From assembly GCF_900637515.1 (NCBI RefSeq), contig NZ_LR134375.1, positions 1,989,001-2,053,000 of the forward strand: 64,000 nt of DNA, in the 5' to 3' direction. The notes beneath the pieces are model-generated. The model did not search any database. It was not told the DNA's origin and worked only from the letters and a program-made list of their open reading frames with translations. The translations under genes were made by a program, and so were the position numbers. This DNA is from Veillonella dispar. GTDB lineage: Bacteria; Bacillota; Negativicutes; Veillonellales; Veillonellaceae. This document shows, in pieces, positions 9,544-19,741 of the stretch. Position 1 is the stretch's first letter. Each line of letters starts with the position of its first letter.

Positions 9544-9957
9544 ATCTTTCAACTCCTAAAATCCGTATCAAAAAATGTCAATCTACTTTCTTGACTCTAT
9601 TATATACTATTTCTTAATGTAAATCTATTTTTTTCTTTATATTTGTATCTTAATAATTTATTATGAATGCCAATTTTACATGAGTGAGTAATTTTTACCA
9701 CATTATAAACTAATTTTAGCACAATATAGGCTATTCGCTATGAATATTTTAAATAAATTTTCATCTCATAGATTTATTTAGTTATACATCGTACTGCATA
9801 TATAAAGATTTTACGCAATTTTCTTCTACAGAATTTTCGATATACACATTTTCTGATAACCTTATAGCATACTTCGATATACCGCACTACATTAGCAACC
9901 GAAAGGATTAGATATAAACTATATCGATTTAGTGTTCTCATAACTTTCAATACAAAA
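9544..9957. other. Long AT-rich intergenic region
   Basis: About 400 bp with no convincing gene or structured RNA. A 77-codon minus-strand frame (9774-10007) was examined and discounted. The right part would be the 3' flank of purA, the left part the promoter of the arsR-dinB unit. Confidence 0.5.
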
Positions 9958-9977
9958 GACCCCTCATGGAGGGGCCT
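9958..9977 (-). terminator. GC-rich terminator-like hairpin
   Basis: GGCCCCTC-CAT-GAGGGGTC followed by TTTTG on the minus strand; a second, stronger stop for purA read-through about 110 nt after the gene. Confidence 0.6.
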
Positions 9978-10020
9978 TATCTGTATAATTCTATAAATCG
10001 ATTGCATAGTAGAAAAACCA

Positions 10021-10044
10021 TAGAATTTATAATGATAAATTCTA
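10021..10044 (-). terminator. purA terminator
   Basis: Stem TAGAATTTA / TAAATTCTA with a 6-nt loop, followed on the minus strand by TGGTTTTTC, about 40 nt after the purA stop. Confidence 0.6.
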
Positions 10045-10085
10045 GTCTACTCTAGAGGAATCCTATTATATCAAATTGATATAGC

Positions 10086-11453
<1,368 letters not shown>

Positions 11454-11484
11454 TCAATCTTTAGTTTCTTCCCAAAAGCGTGAG

Positions 11485-12633
11485 CTATTTTGGTTCTTTC
11501 AGCCAAAAGCTCATGAGTAAACCTATAGCACCAACAGGGATCAGTGTCATCAATGCGGTTTGTACGTCATAGATGTCGGCTATATGACCTACATATGGCG
11601 CTACAAGGCCACCTAAGGTAATGCCAAGGCCTAGTGTAATACCAGATGCAAAGCCTGCATTTTTAGCCAGGTATTTTTGACCTAGTACAGTAATCGGCCC
11701 GTATTGTGAGAATACACCAAAGGCCATTGGAATCATGGCGCCGAAAAAGCCCCAGATGTTAGGCACAAAGATAAACACTAAGACAGATGGCAAGAAGATA
11801 AGATTGCCTAAGCGAACTGTTTTAAGGAAGCCTAATTTATCTGACAACGCCCCGCCCATATAGGTAAGAACCGCGCCCATTGCAAAGTACATCGTTAAAG
11901 CTAAACTCGATGCACTGGCTTCTCCGTTGATAACTGTAATATACAGAATAGGGATAAAAATGGATAGTACAGAGAATAAAATAGATCGAGAAGCAATAAC
12001 AAAGAATAACTTGCCGAAGCTAACCCAATCGTTAGTGCCACTATTAGTAGATTTAGCAGAGCTTTTACTTTCACCAATAGCATCGGTATCTGTAGAGCCA
12101 GTAAATGCATACACATACAGCAACACGCCAATCAATGCAATCGCCGTGAACAACCAAAGGAATTGACCGCCAAAGACGTATACACCACCAGCAAGGAGTG
12201 GACCTAGTGCAAAACCAGCGCTGCCACCAACCGCAAAGCGTCCCATGGCATTACCAAGTTCATTAGATTGCGTGCGGTTCACGAGAAGAGCCGCCTCAGG
12301 ATGGAACAATGCGGCCCCAATCCCTGCAATGAGCGATAGAGCCAATATCATTTCATAGCTCGACGCCAGCGCAATGGCACTGATAGAGACTAACGTTACG
12401 GTAAACCCTACAGGAATGAACCACGGCACGCGCCACCGATCCGCCACATAGCCCAAGATAGGCTGCGCGATGGAAGCCACCACGGTGTTACAGAAAATAA
12501 TGGACGCCGATTGATAGTAATTAAGGCCAAAATTAGCGATAAAGAACGGTATGAGCGCCGCTAGTGAACCTTGTCCAAAGTCATTAATACAATGAAAAAT
12601 AGGCGGTCCGTACTTTCGTATAATACGTTTCAT
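11485..12633 (-). CDS. MFS transporter, fosmidomycin-resistance (Fsr)-like
   Basis: Twelve-helix inner-membrane exporter of the major facilitator superfamily. The N-terminus (KYGPPIFHCINDFGQGSLAALIPFF) and the loop GYVADRWRVPWFIPVGF resemble Fsr-type drug exporters. The second-half signature GGALSDKLGFLKTVRLGN is present. The start follows AGGAGG by 5 nt. It lies between purA and purB on the same strand; nothing in the sequence ties it to purines. The substrate is unknown. Confidence 0.85.
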   Translation of the reverse strand: MKRIIRKYGPPIFHCINDFGQGSLAALIPFFIANFGLNYYQSASIIFCNTVVASIAQPILGYVADRWRVPWFIPVGFTVTLVSISAIALASSYEMILALSLIAGIGAALFHPEAALLVNRTQSNELGNAMGRFAVGGSAGFALGPLLAGGVYVFGGQFLWLFTAIALIGVLLYVYAFTGSTDTDAIGESKSSAKSTNSGTNDWVSFGKLFFVIASRSILFSVLSIFIPILYITVINGEASASSLALTMYFAMGAVLTYMGGALSDKLGFLKTVRLGNLIFLPSVLVFIFVPNIWGFFGAMIPMAFGVFSQYGPITVLGQKYLAKNAGFASGITLGLGITLGGLVAPYVGHIADIYDVQTALMTLIPVGAIGLLMSFWLKEPK

Positions 12634-12748
12634 ATAACCTCCTAATACAATAGCTAATTTCCCCTAAGATACAGAGATGCTTACTAGGAAATTTGCTCGT
12701 AATTGTTCGTAAAATAGTGGAAATAACAGGTTGCTTTCAAAATAAAAA

Positions 12749-12806
12749 GGTAGATATAGCCAACAGCCTAATGTATGTGCTATAGGCTTGTTGGTCTATA
12801 CCTACC
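12749..12806 (-). terminator. purB terminator
   Basis: Long imperfect hairpin (GGTAG-TATA-CCAACA-CCTA pairing back across about 10 nt), followed on the minus strand by TTTTTATTTTG, 38 nt after the purB stop. Confidence 0.75.
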
Positions 12807-12843
12807 CTAGTCTTTCATATGTTATATGGGAAGTACCCTACAA

Positions 12844-14139
12844 TTATAGGCCAAAGCGAGCCATGATTGTATCAACATGTTTTAACAATTTATGAGGATC
12901 GAAGCATGCATCGATTTCTTCAGCAGTCATATATTTCTTGATGTTTTCATCAGATTTAAGACCTGTTGCGAAATCTTTGCCTTCAAGCCAGCGTTCCATA
13001 GCGTATTTTTGAACCCAACGGTATGCTTCGTCACGTACTGCACCTTTGTCTACAAGGTGAGTCAAAATTGTTTGGCTGAATACAAGGCCGCCTGTAAGGT
13101 TGAGGTTTTTAAGCATTGTTTCAGGATATACCAACAATTTATCGATAGTGCGAATTGTAAGGTGAAGCATGTAGTTCAATGCAATTGTTGCATCTGGCAA
13201 GATAACACGTTCTACAGAACTGTGGGAAATATCGCGTTCATGCCACAAAGCTTGGTCTTCGTAAGCAGATTGAGCGTAGCCACGAAGCAAGCGAGCCATA
13301 CCGCAAATTCTTTCACATGTAATAGGATTACGTTTATGAGGCATTGCTGAGGAACCCTTTTGTTTAGGGCTGAAGTATTCTTCTGCTTCGCGCACCTCTG
13401 TACGTTGCAAGTGACGGATTTCCAAAGCGATTTTATCTAATGTGCCACCTACAACAGCAATAGTGGACAACAATTCAGCGTGACGGTCACGTTGTACTAC
13501 TTGCGTAGCGATTTTAACAGGCTCAAGACCTAATTTTTCGCATACATATTGTTCTACGAATGGATCGATGTTGGAATATGTACCAACGGCGCCGGATAAT
13601 TTACCAACAGCAACGCTTTTACGAGCATGTTCCATGCGTTCGATGTCGCGTTCTACCTCAGCCATCCACAATGCTAATTTCAAGCCAAATGTAGTTGGTT
13701 CGCCGTGAATACCATGTGTACGGCCAATCATAGGTGTGTATTTGAACTCAGCTGCGCGACGACGCAATACTTCGTGCAAGCGTTTCAAATCTTCAATCAA
13801 GATGTCGCAAGCTTGTTTCATCATGTAACCAAGCGCTGTATCTTTAACGTCAGTAGATGTAAGGCCAAGGTGGATATATTTAGCCGCTTCAGGACCTACG
13901 TATTCGCCTACTGCTGTTACGAAGGAAATGATATCGTGGTTTGTTTCCTTTTCGATTTCATGAATGCGTTCAACGTCGAAATTGCCCTTTTCGCGAATGG
14001 CTTTAGCCGCTTCTTTAGGGATAACGCCCAACTCAGCTTGTGCCTCGGATGCCAATGTTTCTACCAATAACATTGTGTCGAACTCGTTGCGTTCGCTCCA
14101 AATATGGCCCATTTCTTCTCGTGTATAACGTGGTATCAT
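12844..14139 (-). CDS. purB: Adenylosuccinate lyase
   Basis: Catalyses two purine steps: SAICAR to AICAR plus fumarate, and adenylosuccinate to AMP plus fumarate. The fumarase/aspartase superfamily signature GSSAMPHKRNP is at 262-272. The conserved GRTHGIHGEP (about 139-148) and TSTDVKDTA (about 94-102) are also present. Length 431 aa is normal. The start follows AAGGAG by 5 nt. The fumarate released can feed the succinate/propionate route suggested by the mut operon. Confidence 0.97.
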   Translation of the reverse strand: MIPRYTREEMGHIWSERNEFDTMLLVETLASEAQAELGVIPKEAAKAIREKGNFDVERIHEIEKETNHDIISFVTAVGEYVGPEAAKYIHLGLTSTDVKDTALGYMMKQACDILIEDLKRLHEVLRRRAAEFKYTPMIGRTHGIHGEPTTFGLKLALWMAEVERDIERMEHARKSVAVGKLSGAVGTYSNIDPFVEQYVCEKLGLEPVKIATQVVQRDRHAELLSTIAVVGGTLDKIALEIRHLQRTEVREAEEYFSPKQKGSSAMPHKRNPITCERICGMARLLRGYAQSAYEDQALWHERDISHSSVERVILPDATIALNYMLHLTIRTIDKLLVYPETMLKNLNLTGGLVFSQTILTHLVDKGAVRDEAYRWVQKYAMERWLEGKDFATGLKSDENIKKYMTAEEIDACFDPHKLLKHVDTIMARFGL

Positions 14140-14314
14140 GATGTCTCCTTTGCATGATAAAAGCTAGATTTCTTATACAATAATTGTACCATATGTGAAA
14201 GCTCCATTCAATGAATGGACCTAAATTTTCCGAATGATAATTATATTAAATTTACTAATCGTTCGTATTTATTGAAAGTGACAGCCATTCATTAAAGTCT
14301 TATGATACGTTTCG

Positions 14315-14359
14315 ACTTATAATGACTTTACTTATAATGACCTTACTTATGATGTCTTT
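14315..14359. repeat. Tandem repeat, 15-bp period, 3 copies
   Basis: Unit ACTTATAATGACTTT, starting at 14315, 14330 and 14345 with 1-3 changes. It sits in the 346-bp region between purB and the next plus-strand gene, where no other feature is seen. One of several fixed-period intergenic arrays in the window. Confidence 0.8.
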
Positions 14360-14485
14360 TCTAAGTAAACAATTAATAGAATTGAGTTATATTAACTCCG
14401 TCTCTATGTATTCGTGCTAATAAAATGATATACTAGAATTATCTGAAATATACATAAACTTGTATATCATTATGGGGAGGCTTTC

Positions 14486-14896
14486 ATGGCAAATTTAAAT
14501 CGCAAAGAGCGTCGTGCGCAGCGCAATGAATCGAATACTATAGGCATGCTATTGCGCCTATTCTTTGGACTCAGCTTTATCGGCTTGGCTGTAGTTCTAT
14601 TTGGAGAGTTTGATCTCAATTATGTGTTCTCTATCTTTACAGCAGATATTATCGTATCCTTAATTTATGTAATACTCAACAAATCTCGCATTACTACATC
14701 CTTAGCGGTTAACACCAATGTACGCGTTATCATTGCGTTTCTCATCATGCTAGTGACAATGTTCTTCTACGCCTTCGCGTTATGGCGTGTCGATCAATTT
14801 AGTGCACCTATGCAAATCACATTATTTATCGGTGGTGCTATCGTATATCTTGCAGTGTTCAACTCTACCAAAACAATGCTTACAAACCAAGATTAA
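14486..14896 (+). CDS. Small integral membrane protein of unknown function
   Basis: 136 residues. A basic start (MANLNRKERRAQRNESN) is followed by four hydrophobic segments at about 20-40, 47-65, 80-100 and 108-125, so a four-helix inner-membrane protein is likely. The start follows GGGGAGG by 7 nt. It is monocistronic and converges on the tonB operon. No family recognised. Confidence 0.75.
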   Translation: MANLNRKERRAQRNESNTIGMLLRLFFGLSFIGLAVVLFGEFDLNYVFSIFTADIIVSLIYVILNKSRITTSLAVNTNVRVIIAFLIMLVTMFFYAFALWRVDQFSAPMQITLFIGGAIVYLAVFNSTKTMLTNQD

Positions 14897-14913
14897 TAAG
14901 ATATACAAAAGTA

Positions 14914-14956
14914 AAAGAGGCATATCTTACATACATAGTATGTGATATGCCTCTTT
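14914..14956. terminator. Bidirectional terminator between convergent genes
   Basis: Stem AAAGAGGCATATC / GATATGCCTCTTT with an inner ACATAC/GTATGT helix; T-rich on the plus-strand exit and A-rich before it. It overlaps the stop codon of the TonB-like gene. Confidence 0.75.
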
Positions 14957-15788
14957 ATTGTCCCATAACGACAGGGATTGTTAAGGTTTGTATACGTCCA
15001 GAGTTGTTGACGATGCTACCACTGGTTTTAACAATGCGCAGTGCTTCTTCCATCACATCAGGCGGCACGCCGTCCACCACGATGCGCGGTGTGTTCTGAG
15101 CAACAATGACATGTCCATCTTCACCAAAGTTTACCTTCACCGTAACAGTTCCTGCCACGGAAGATCTCGCCCCTTGTTCTTGCACGCGACGAAGATATGC
15201 ACTTGGATTGATAGCTGGTTGTCGTAATAGCTCTTGCTGACCTGGGGTCAACAAACTCCACGCAAGATCTGATAGGAATGACAAGTCAGCTGATTCCGTA
15301 CGACCATCACCATTGGCATTAGGGTCAGATGTAACATCCTTACCCATAGGTGCCTCTTTCGGTTTTGATTGTTTATCATGAGTCACAACTGCTTGATCTA
15401 CGCCAGCCGCTTCAGATTCGATGGCCTTAGGAATAGCCCATTCTCGTCGCTGCTCTTGTGTACTAGCATTTGTATCTAATGTTTTAGTTCGTTCACTTTC
15501 ATCAGGCGTCACGGACTCCACCATAAGTTGTGACTGAGATTTAGACTTTGGTTCTGTACGTTCTGGCACAGCCTCTGCAGGTGCTACCTTCTCCTCCGGT
15601 TGTGGCGTTGGTTCGGTTACCTCTGCGCTACTTTCACCATCATCAGGCAAATCAAAGCTAATTTCAGCCGCATCATGAGCTGCCCCAGTGCCCGCCATGC
15701 CTCGCAAGGAAAGCCCCATCCCAGAGACGAGTATCGTCGTAATACCTAAGGACACGATGAACGGTTTCAAATAATGCGATTCAAACAT
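14955..15788 (-). CDS. tonB: TonB-like energy transducer
   Basis: Couples proton-motive force to outer-membrane receptors. The start was set at MFESHYLKPF (15788), 4 nt after the exbD stop; an earlier in-frame ATG would overlap exbD by 41 nt. One N-terminal membrane anchor (about residues 9-27) is followed by a long acidic/Pro/Ser-rich periplasmic spacer (about 40-185). The C-terminal domain has GTVTVKVNFGEDGHVIVAQNT and ends in a beta-rich segment. Third gene of exbB-exbD-tonB. No TonB-dependent receptor gene lies in the window, so the transported ligand is unknown. Confidence 0.85.
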   Translation of the reverse strand: MFESHYLKPFIVSLGITTILVSGMGLSLRGMAGTGAAHDAAEISFDLPDDGESSAEVTEPTPQPEEKVAPAEAVPERTEPKSKSQSQLMVESVTPDESERTKTLDTNASTQEQRREWAIPKAIESEAAGVDQAVVTHDKQSKPKEAPMGKDVTSDPNANGDGRTESADLSFLSDLAWSLLTPGQQELLRQPAINPSAYLRRVQEQGARSSVAGTVTVKVNFGEDGHVIVAQNTPRIVVDGVPPDVMEEALRIVKTSGSIVNNSGRIQTLTIPVVMGQ

Positions 15789-15792
15789 AGAA

Positions 15793-16197
15793 TCACTTCC
15801 GTTCCGTTGCGACACTAATATATTTAGCGCCATTAACCTTGAGCATATCTAACAGAGCGATAACCTCGCTGTAGTATACATCCTTAGATGCACGGATAAC
15901 AAAGGCTTGTCGCGGTGCTTGTTTAACAATAGAGCGTACCTCTTCCGCCAAGCGTTCCGAAGAAATTTCCTGATTATCAATATATAACGTATGCGTTGTA
16001 GTTAAGGTAATCGTAATAGGCTCGATAGATTTTGCCGTAGAAGTGGATGCAGATGGCAAATTAAGCGGAATTTGCTGCTCTGTATTCATGTACAGCGTAC
16101 CCACCATGAAAAATACCAATAAGAAGAATACGATATCGATCATAGGGATAATCATGATGGTCGGTTCTTTTTTAACCCCTAATGTGCGTCGTCTCAT
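15793..16197 (-). CDS. exbD: ExbD/TolR-family proton-channel subunit
   Basis: 134 aa, a single membrane helix (about 15-37) preceded by a basic cytoplasmic start. The functional Asp is in MIPMIDIVFFLLVFF (Asp22), the proton-carrying residue of the family. The periplasmic domain follows. The ATG overlaps the exbB stop codon (ATGA), indicating coupled translation. It works with ExbB to energise TonB. Confidence 0.93.
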   Translation of the reverse strand: MRRRTLGVKKEPTIMIIPMIDIVFFLLVFFMVGTLYMNTEQQIPLNLPSASTSTAKSIEPITITLTTTHTLYIDNQEISSERLAEEVRSIVKQAPRQAFVIRASKDVYYSEVIALLDMLKVNGAKYISVATERK

Positions 16198-16799
16198 ATA
16201 TCATGTTCCTCGTTGTACGCATCGAGGATATTACCACACTCATGCTCTAATGTAGTAATAGAATCGTTGACCTTTGCCGCACAGTAACTGTGAAAGCCTA
16301 GTGCAATAATGGCCACCGTCAAGCCTGTCGCCGTTGCTACCAAGGCTTCGGATACACCGCCTGTAATAATGGTAGGAGCCCCAATATCGCCACCTACGAC
16401 AGCAAAGGCGCGAATCATGCCAAGCACGGTACCCAACAAGCCCAATAGTGGAGCCATTGTTACAATCATGCTAAGCCAGCTAAGGCCGCGTTTTAATCGC
16501 TCATCAGCATAGGATACGATATCTTGCAAACGATTTTCCAAGCTATTGTAGTTCTTAGCACTGCGAATAGCACGAGCAAATAAGGATCCTAACTCCAAGG
16601 TGTCGCGTTCCAATATGCTCGGTAACATAACCCAGCTTTGGTTCTTTTCTAATACCTTATTAAAGCGACGCAAGTCCTTCGTAAACTTGCGATATAAAAC
16701 GATACGCTCAATGCCAATCATCAACGCAAAGAGCAAAAAAATTACTAGCGGATACATTACAAATCCACCAGCCACAAATAAATGCGCTATGCTACTCAT
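16194..16799 (-). CDS. exbB: ExbB/TolQ/MotA-family proton-channel subunit
   Basis: 201 aa, starting MSSIAHLFVAGG at 16799, 5 nt after GGAGG; an upstream in-frame TTG overlaps that site. Three membrane helices are visible: an N-terminal one (about 5-30) and a pair around LSMIVTMAPLLGLLGTVLGMI (about 110-130) and ALVATATGLTVAIIALGFHSY (about 155-178). The GLLGTV and ATATGLTVA signatures define the family. First gene of the exbB-exbD-tonB operon. One GTGAAAGC octamer lies inside (16290). Confidence 0.93.
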   Translation of the reverse strand: MSSIAHLFVAGGFVMYPLVIFLLFALMIGIERIVLYRKFTKDLRRFNKVLEKNQSWVMLPSILERDTLELGSLFARAIRSAKNYNSLENRLQDIVSYADERLKRGLSWLSMIVTMAPLLGLLGTVLGMIRAFAVVGGDIGAPTIITGGVSEALVATATGLTVAIIALGFHSYCAAKVNDSITTLEHECGNILDAYNEEHDI

Positions 16800-16888
16800 A
16801 CTAACCTCCAAAAGCCGTTACCCTCTAGGCCCCATTAGAGTTAATTATATCACGTTTTAAGGCATCTAAAAATATGTATGGGACAAAA

Positions 16889-16930
16889 AAAGGCTATACT
16901 AATAGTGATATATCTATTAGTATAGCCTTT
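16889..16930 (-). terminator. Rho-independent terminator
   Basis: Perfect 17-bp stem AAAGGCTATACTAATAG / CTATTAGTATAGCCTTT, 8-nt loop, then a run of seven T on the minus strand; ends the small gene at 17001-17258. Confidence 0.9.
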
Positions 16931-17000
16931 AATGTAAGCTTGATTTAGCTATAGTCCAGATTAAATTCAACCTAGAAGGCTTATAATCTCTTACATCCTA

Positions 17001-17258
17001 TTAATCTTTTTTAAGGAATTTTACAAGTATGCCACCGATTGTTAAGGACACGCCAAAACCAGTAAAGAACATACCGAGGGAATACATCCATGCATAGGTT
17101 TGATTATTAGAAGAAATCGCTTTAGCTGCCTCTCGCGCATTAGTAGCGTTTCTTGCAATTTCCAAATTCGTTGTAGCTGGATCTGGATTTAATAATAGGA
17201 TAACAATACCTATAATTAGAACAACTACACCAACGGGTAATAACATTTTCTTGCTCAT
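17001..17258 (-). CDS. Small two-helix membrane protein
   Basis: 85 aa. It has an N-terminal hydrophobic segment (LLPVGVVVLIIGIVILLL, about 6-23), an Ala/Asn-rich loop (IARNATNAREAAKAISSNN) and a second Gly-rich helix (about 60-80) ending KFLKKD. The start follows AGGAGAGG. It is just downstream of the DUF3829 lipoprotein gene on the same strand, with 50 nt between them, so the two may be cotranscribed. Function unknown. Confidence 0.75.
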   Translation of the reverse strand: MSKKMLLPVGVVVLIIGIVILLLNPDPATTNLEIARNATNAREAAKAISSNNQTYAWMYSLGMFFTGFGVSLTIGGILVKFLKKD

Positions 17259-17308
17259 TTAAATGTTCCTCTCCTAACATTACATAACATGGTATATACG
17301 ATTAGATA

Positions 17309-18199
17309 TTATTTATCAAGTTTATTCATATCCAAGCGATTTACACTGCCAATAAAGCTATTGTAGGATTCAATCATATCATTGTAATGATCAGCTGTTT
17401 GGTCACCTAAGAATGTACGAATTCTACCAATAGTTGTATTTAAATGATTTTTAGCAGAGTTATAGTCCGGACTAGTAATGCTGCTGGATACATCCATGAT
17501 TCCTTGCAACTCTTGGTTCGCCGCATTTACATCGATTTGCTTGCCTTCTTCAAAGCTATCCAATAATGCAGTTAAACGTAAATGAACTTCTTGAGCAGCA
17601 GCTGCATTTTTCTTACCGGAATCTTTAAGTTCTTTCAACTGTTCTTGTTGATTTTCCGTATTATGTTTGTGAATTACTGCGTCTAACTGATTATATGCTG
17701 CATAGAATTGATCATATAGTTGAACGTATTTAGGTCCTAATTGTTGTTCCTTAGCATAATTATCTGCTTGATATGAATTAGTTTGGTAGTACGTATCCAA
17801 TTCATTTGCTACTGGTACAATGTCCTTTAATACGGCTAATACGTTATCAAGAGGTTCCTTCATATCATCATATGGTATGCCCGCATCTTTAGCGGCTTGT
17901 AATTTTTGTTGTAAGCTATCAAACTTTGGTGCCATAAAGCTTGATAAATGTTGACCCTCTCTTAGTTTTTGAATGGAAGGATTAATAGCATATCCAAAGC
18001 GTACGGTACCACTGTTAAAATTACCAACTGCTTCAATATACTGATTAAAGACTTGAATGTCTTTTTGCGATGCCTTTTGAGCGCCTTGCTGCACCCCATT
18101 GGCAATCTTAGAAAAACTACAACCACTCAAAAATAATGGAGCTGTTAGAGTAGATGCACACAATACGGCTGTTAACATTTTCTTTACTAGTGGTTTCAT
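17309..18199 (-). CDS. DUF3829-type lipoprotein
   Basis: 296 aa. The lipoprotein signal peptide ends in lipobox LSGC (Cys27). The body is almost entirely helical and hydrophilic (YiiG/DUF3829-like). It shares with the paralogue at 25958-26860 the stretches YAKEQQLGPKYVQLY, AGIPYDDMKEPLD and GKKNAAAAQEV. Role unknown; a membrane-anchored helical protein in the envelope is the safest statement. Good ribosome-binding site AGAGAGG. Confidence 0.85.
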   Translation of the reverse strand: MKPLVKKMLTAVLCASTLTAPLFLSGCSFSKIANGVQQGAQKASQKDIQVFNQYIEAVGNFNSGTVRFGYAINPSIQKLREGQHLSSFMAPKFDSLQQKLQAAKDAGIPYDDMKEPLDNVLAVLKDIVPVANELDTYYQTNSYQADNYAKEQQLGPKYVQLYDQFYAAYNQLDAVIHKHNTENQQEQLKELKDSGKKNAAAAQEVHLRLTALLDSFEEGKQIDVNAANQELQGIMDVSSSITSPDYNSAKNHLNTTIGRIRTFLGDQTADHYNDMIESYNSFIGSVNRLDMNKLDK

Positions 18200-18335
18200 A
18201 ATGAACCTCTCTTTTTAATCACACACACAAGTAACAGTTTATGATTAAATTATATATCATATATGTTATTTATGAAAGTATCAACCGTATTTTTTATGAA
18301 ATTTGTTTCATGAATATGCTTTCACAAGCACATAA

Positions 18336-18396
18336 AAAGGCATAGTATACATCTCCATTGGGGTAAACCCAATAGTAATGTTTATACTATGCCTTT
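18336..18396 (-). terminator. Terminator of the mut operon
   Basis: Stem AAAGGCATAGTATA / TATACTATGCCTTT enclosing a second small hairpin (ATTGGG/CCCAAT); minus-strand exit CCTTTTTATG. Confidence 0.8.
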
Positions 18397-18496
18397 TCTG
18401 GATACATCTTATATGTCTAAATCAGTATGATAGCTAATCGGAGTGTCTTAATAGATAAGTTATGCCAGCTTATCAAATAGGTATGTAGCTATCTAC

Positions 18497-19741
18497 TTAT
18501 TTAATGGACTTATCGAAAACACCAATTAATTCTTCAACGGCTTGAGATTCGCTCATTTCACCGTCTAAAACGGCTGCTTCCACTTCGCCCATACGACCTT
18601 GAATGACGACATTATTAAAGAATAGGTTGTGCAAGTGTTCGTCAATCATATCACGTACCCAACGGAGAGATTGTTCTTGACGGCGTTTTAAGAATACCCC
18701 ATTGTCTTTACCTTGTTCAGCAAACTCTTGGATCACATCCCACAATTCATCGAGACCATCCTTCGTCACTGCAGAACAAGTGTAGGCTTGGGTTTTCCAT
18801 TTTTCCGTAGCTGGACGGATGTAATGTAGCATCCGATCATAATCGCTACGAGCGATGAGAGCACGCTTGAGGTTGTCCCCATCAGCCTTATTGACCACAA
18901 TCGCATCAGCCAGTTCCATAACGCCTTTTTTGATGCCTTGCAATTCATCGCCTGCACCAGTTAAGACGATGAGCATAAAGAAGTCTACCATGGAGCGCAC
19001 AGTGACTTCGCTTTGCCCAACCCCTACGGTTTCGACGAGAATAATATCGTACCCAGCAGCTTCGCAAAGTAGCATCGTTTCTCTACTTTTACGAGCCACA
19101 CCGCCTAGTGTACCGCCAGCCGGCGACGGACGAATATAGGCTTCAGGATGTTTCGTCAACGTTTCCATCCGCGTTTTATCGCCCAAAATACTGCCTTTTG
19201 TGACTTGGCTTGTAGGGTCTACAGCGAGTACGGCCACCTTGTAACCAGCTTCAATGAGCATGTTACCAAAAGCTTCAATAAATGTACTTTTACCGGCCCC
19301 AGGCACACCAGTAATACCGATGCGCAACGCCTTGCCCGTACGAGGCAATACGGCTTGCAATACTTGTTGAGCTAGTTTGAAATGGTCCTTATTATTACTT
19401 TCTACTAATGTGATAGCCCGTGAAAGTATAACGCGGTCCCCCTGCTCGATACCGCGTACATAATCAGCGACAGTTAACTTCTTTCGCCGCTGTACGGGAC
19501 GTACCGACGGAGCCAGATGCGCGGAGCTAGATAAGAGGCCATCGTGCATTTCCTTGACGCCTTTCATCACGTGAGACGCAAAGGTATCATCTTTCTTCGC
19601 ATTTTCTGGCACCCAGTCCGGACGATACGTACTACCCTCGGCGTTTGCGTTTTTTACACCTAATTCGGGAGCGTTACTGCCACCAGCAACGCTTTGTGCA
19701 TTGCGCAATTCATCCGGAGTAGGCCGTTTATTATCAGTCAT
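18497..19741 (-). CDS. meaB: Methylmalonyl-CoA mutase-associated GTPase MeaB/ArgK
   Basis: G-protein chaperone that protects and loads adenosylcobalamin into methylmalonyl-CoA mutase. Walker [10 protein letters not shown] is at 145-153, with [13 protein letters not shown] and the base-specificity motif NKAD further on. The protein is 414 aa against about 330 for E. coli ArgK. The extra length is an N-terminal hydrophilic extension of roughly 80 residues. Its ATG overlaps the end of mutB by 8 nt. Last gene of the riboswitch-mutA-mutB-meaB operon. Confidence 0.94.
   Translation of the reverse strand: MTDNKRPTPDELRNAQSVAGGSNAPELGVKNANAEGSTYRPDWVPENAKKDDTFASHVMKGVKEMHDGLLSSSAHLAPSVRPVQRRKKLTVADYVRGIEQGDRVILSRAITLVESNNKDHFKLAQQVLQAVLPRTGKALRIGITGVPGAGKSTFIEAFGNMLIEAGYKVAVLAVDPTSQVTKGSILGDKTRMETLTKHPEAYIRPSPAGGTLGGVARKSRETMLLCEAAGYDIILVETVGVGQSEVTVRSMVDFFMLIVLTGAGDELQGIKKGVMELADAIVVNKADGDNLKRALIARSDYDRMLHYIRPATEKWKTQAYTCSAVTKDGLDELWDVIQEFAEQGKDNGVFLKRRQEQSLRWVRDMIDEHLHNLFFNNVVIQGRMGEVEAAVLDGEMSESQAVEELIGVFDKSIK

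Noticed and set aside
9774-10007. 77-codon minus-strand frame between arsR and purA
   Set aside because: Contains the GC-rich terminator hairpin, has no ribosome-binding site and an Arg/Tyr/Ile composition typical of AT-rich noise.
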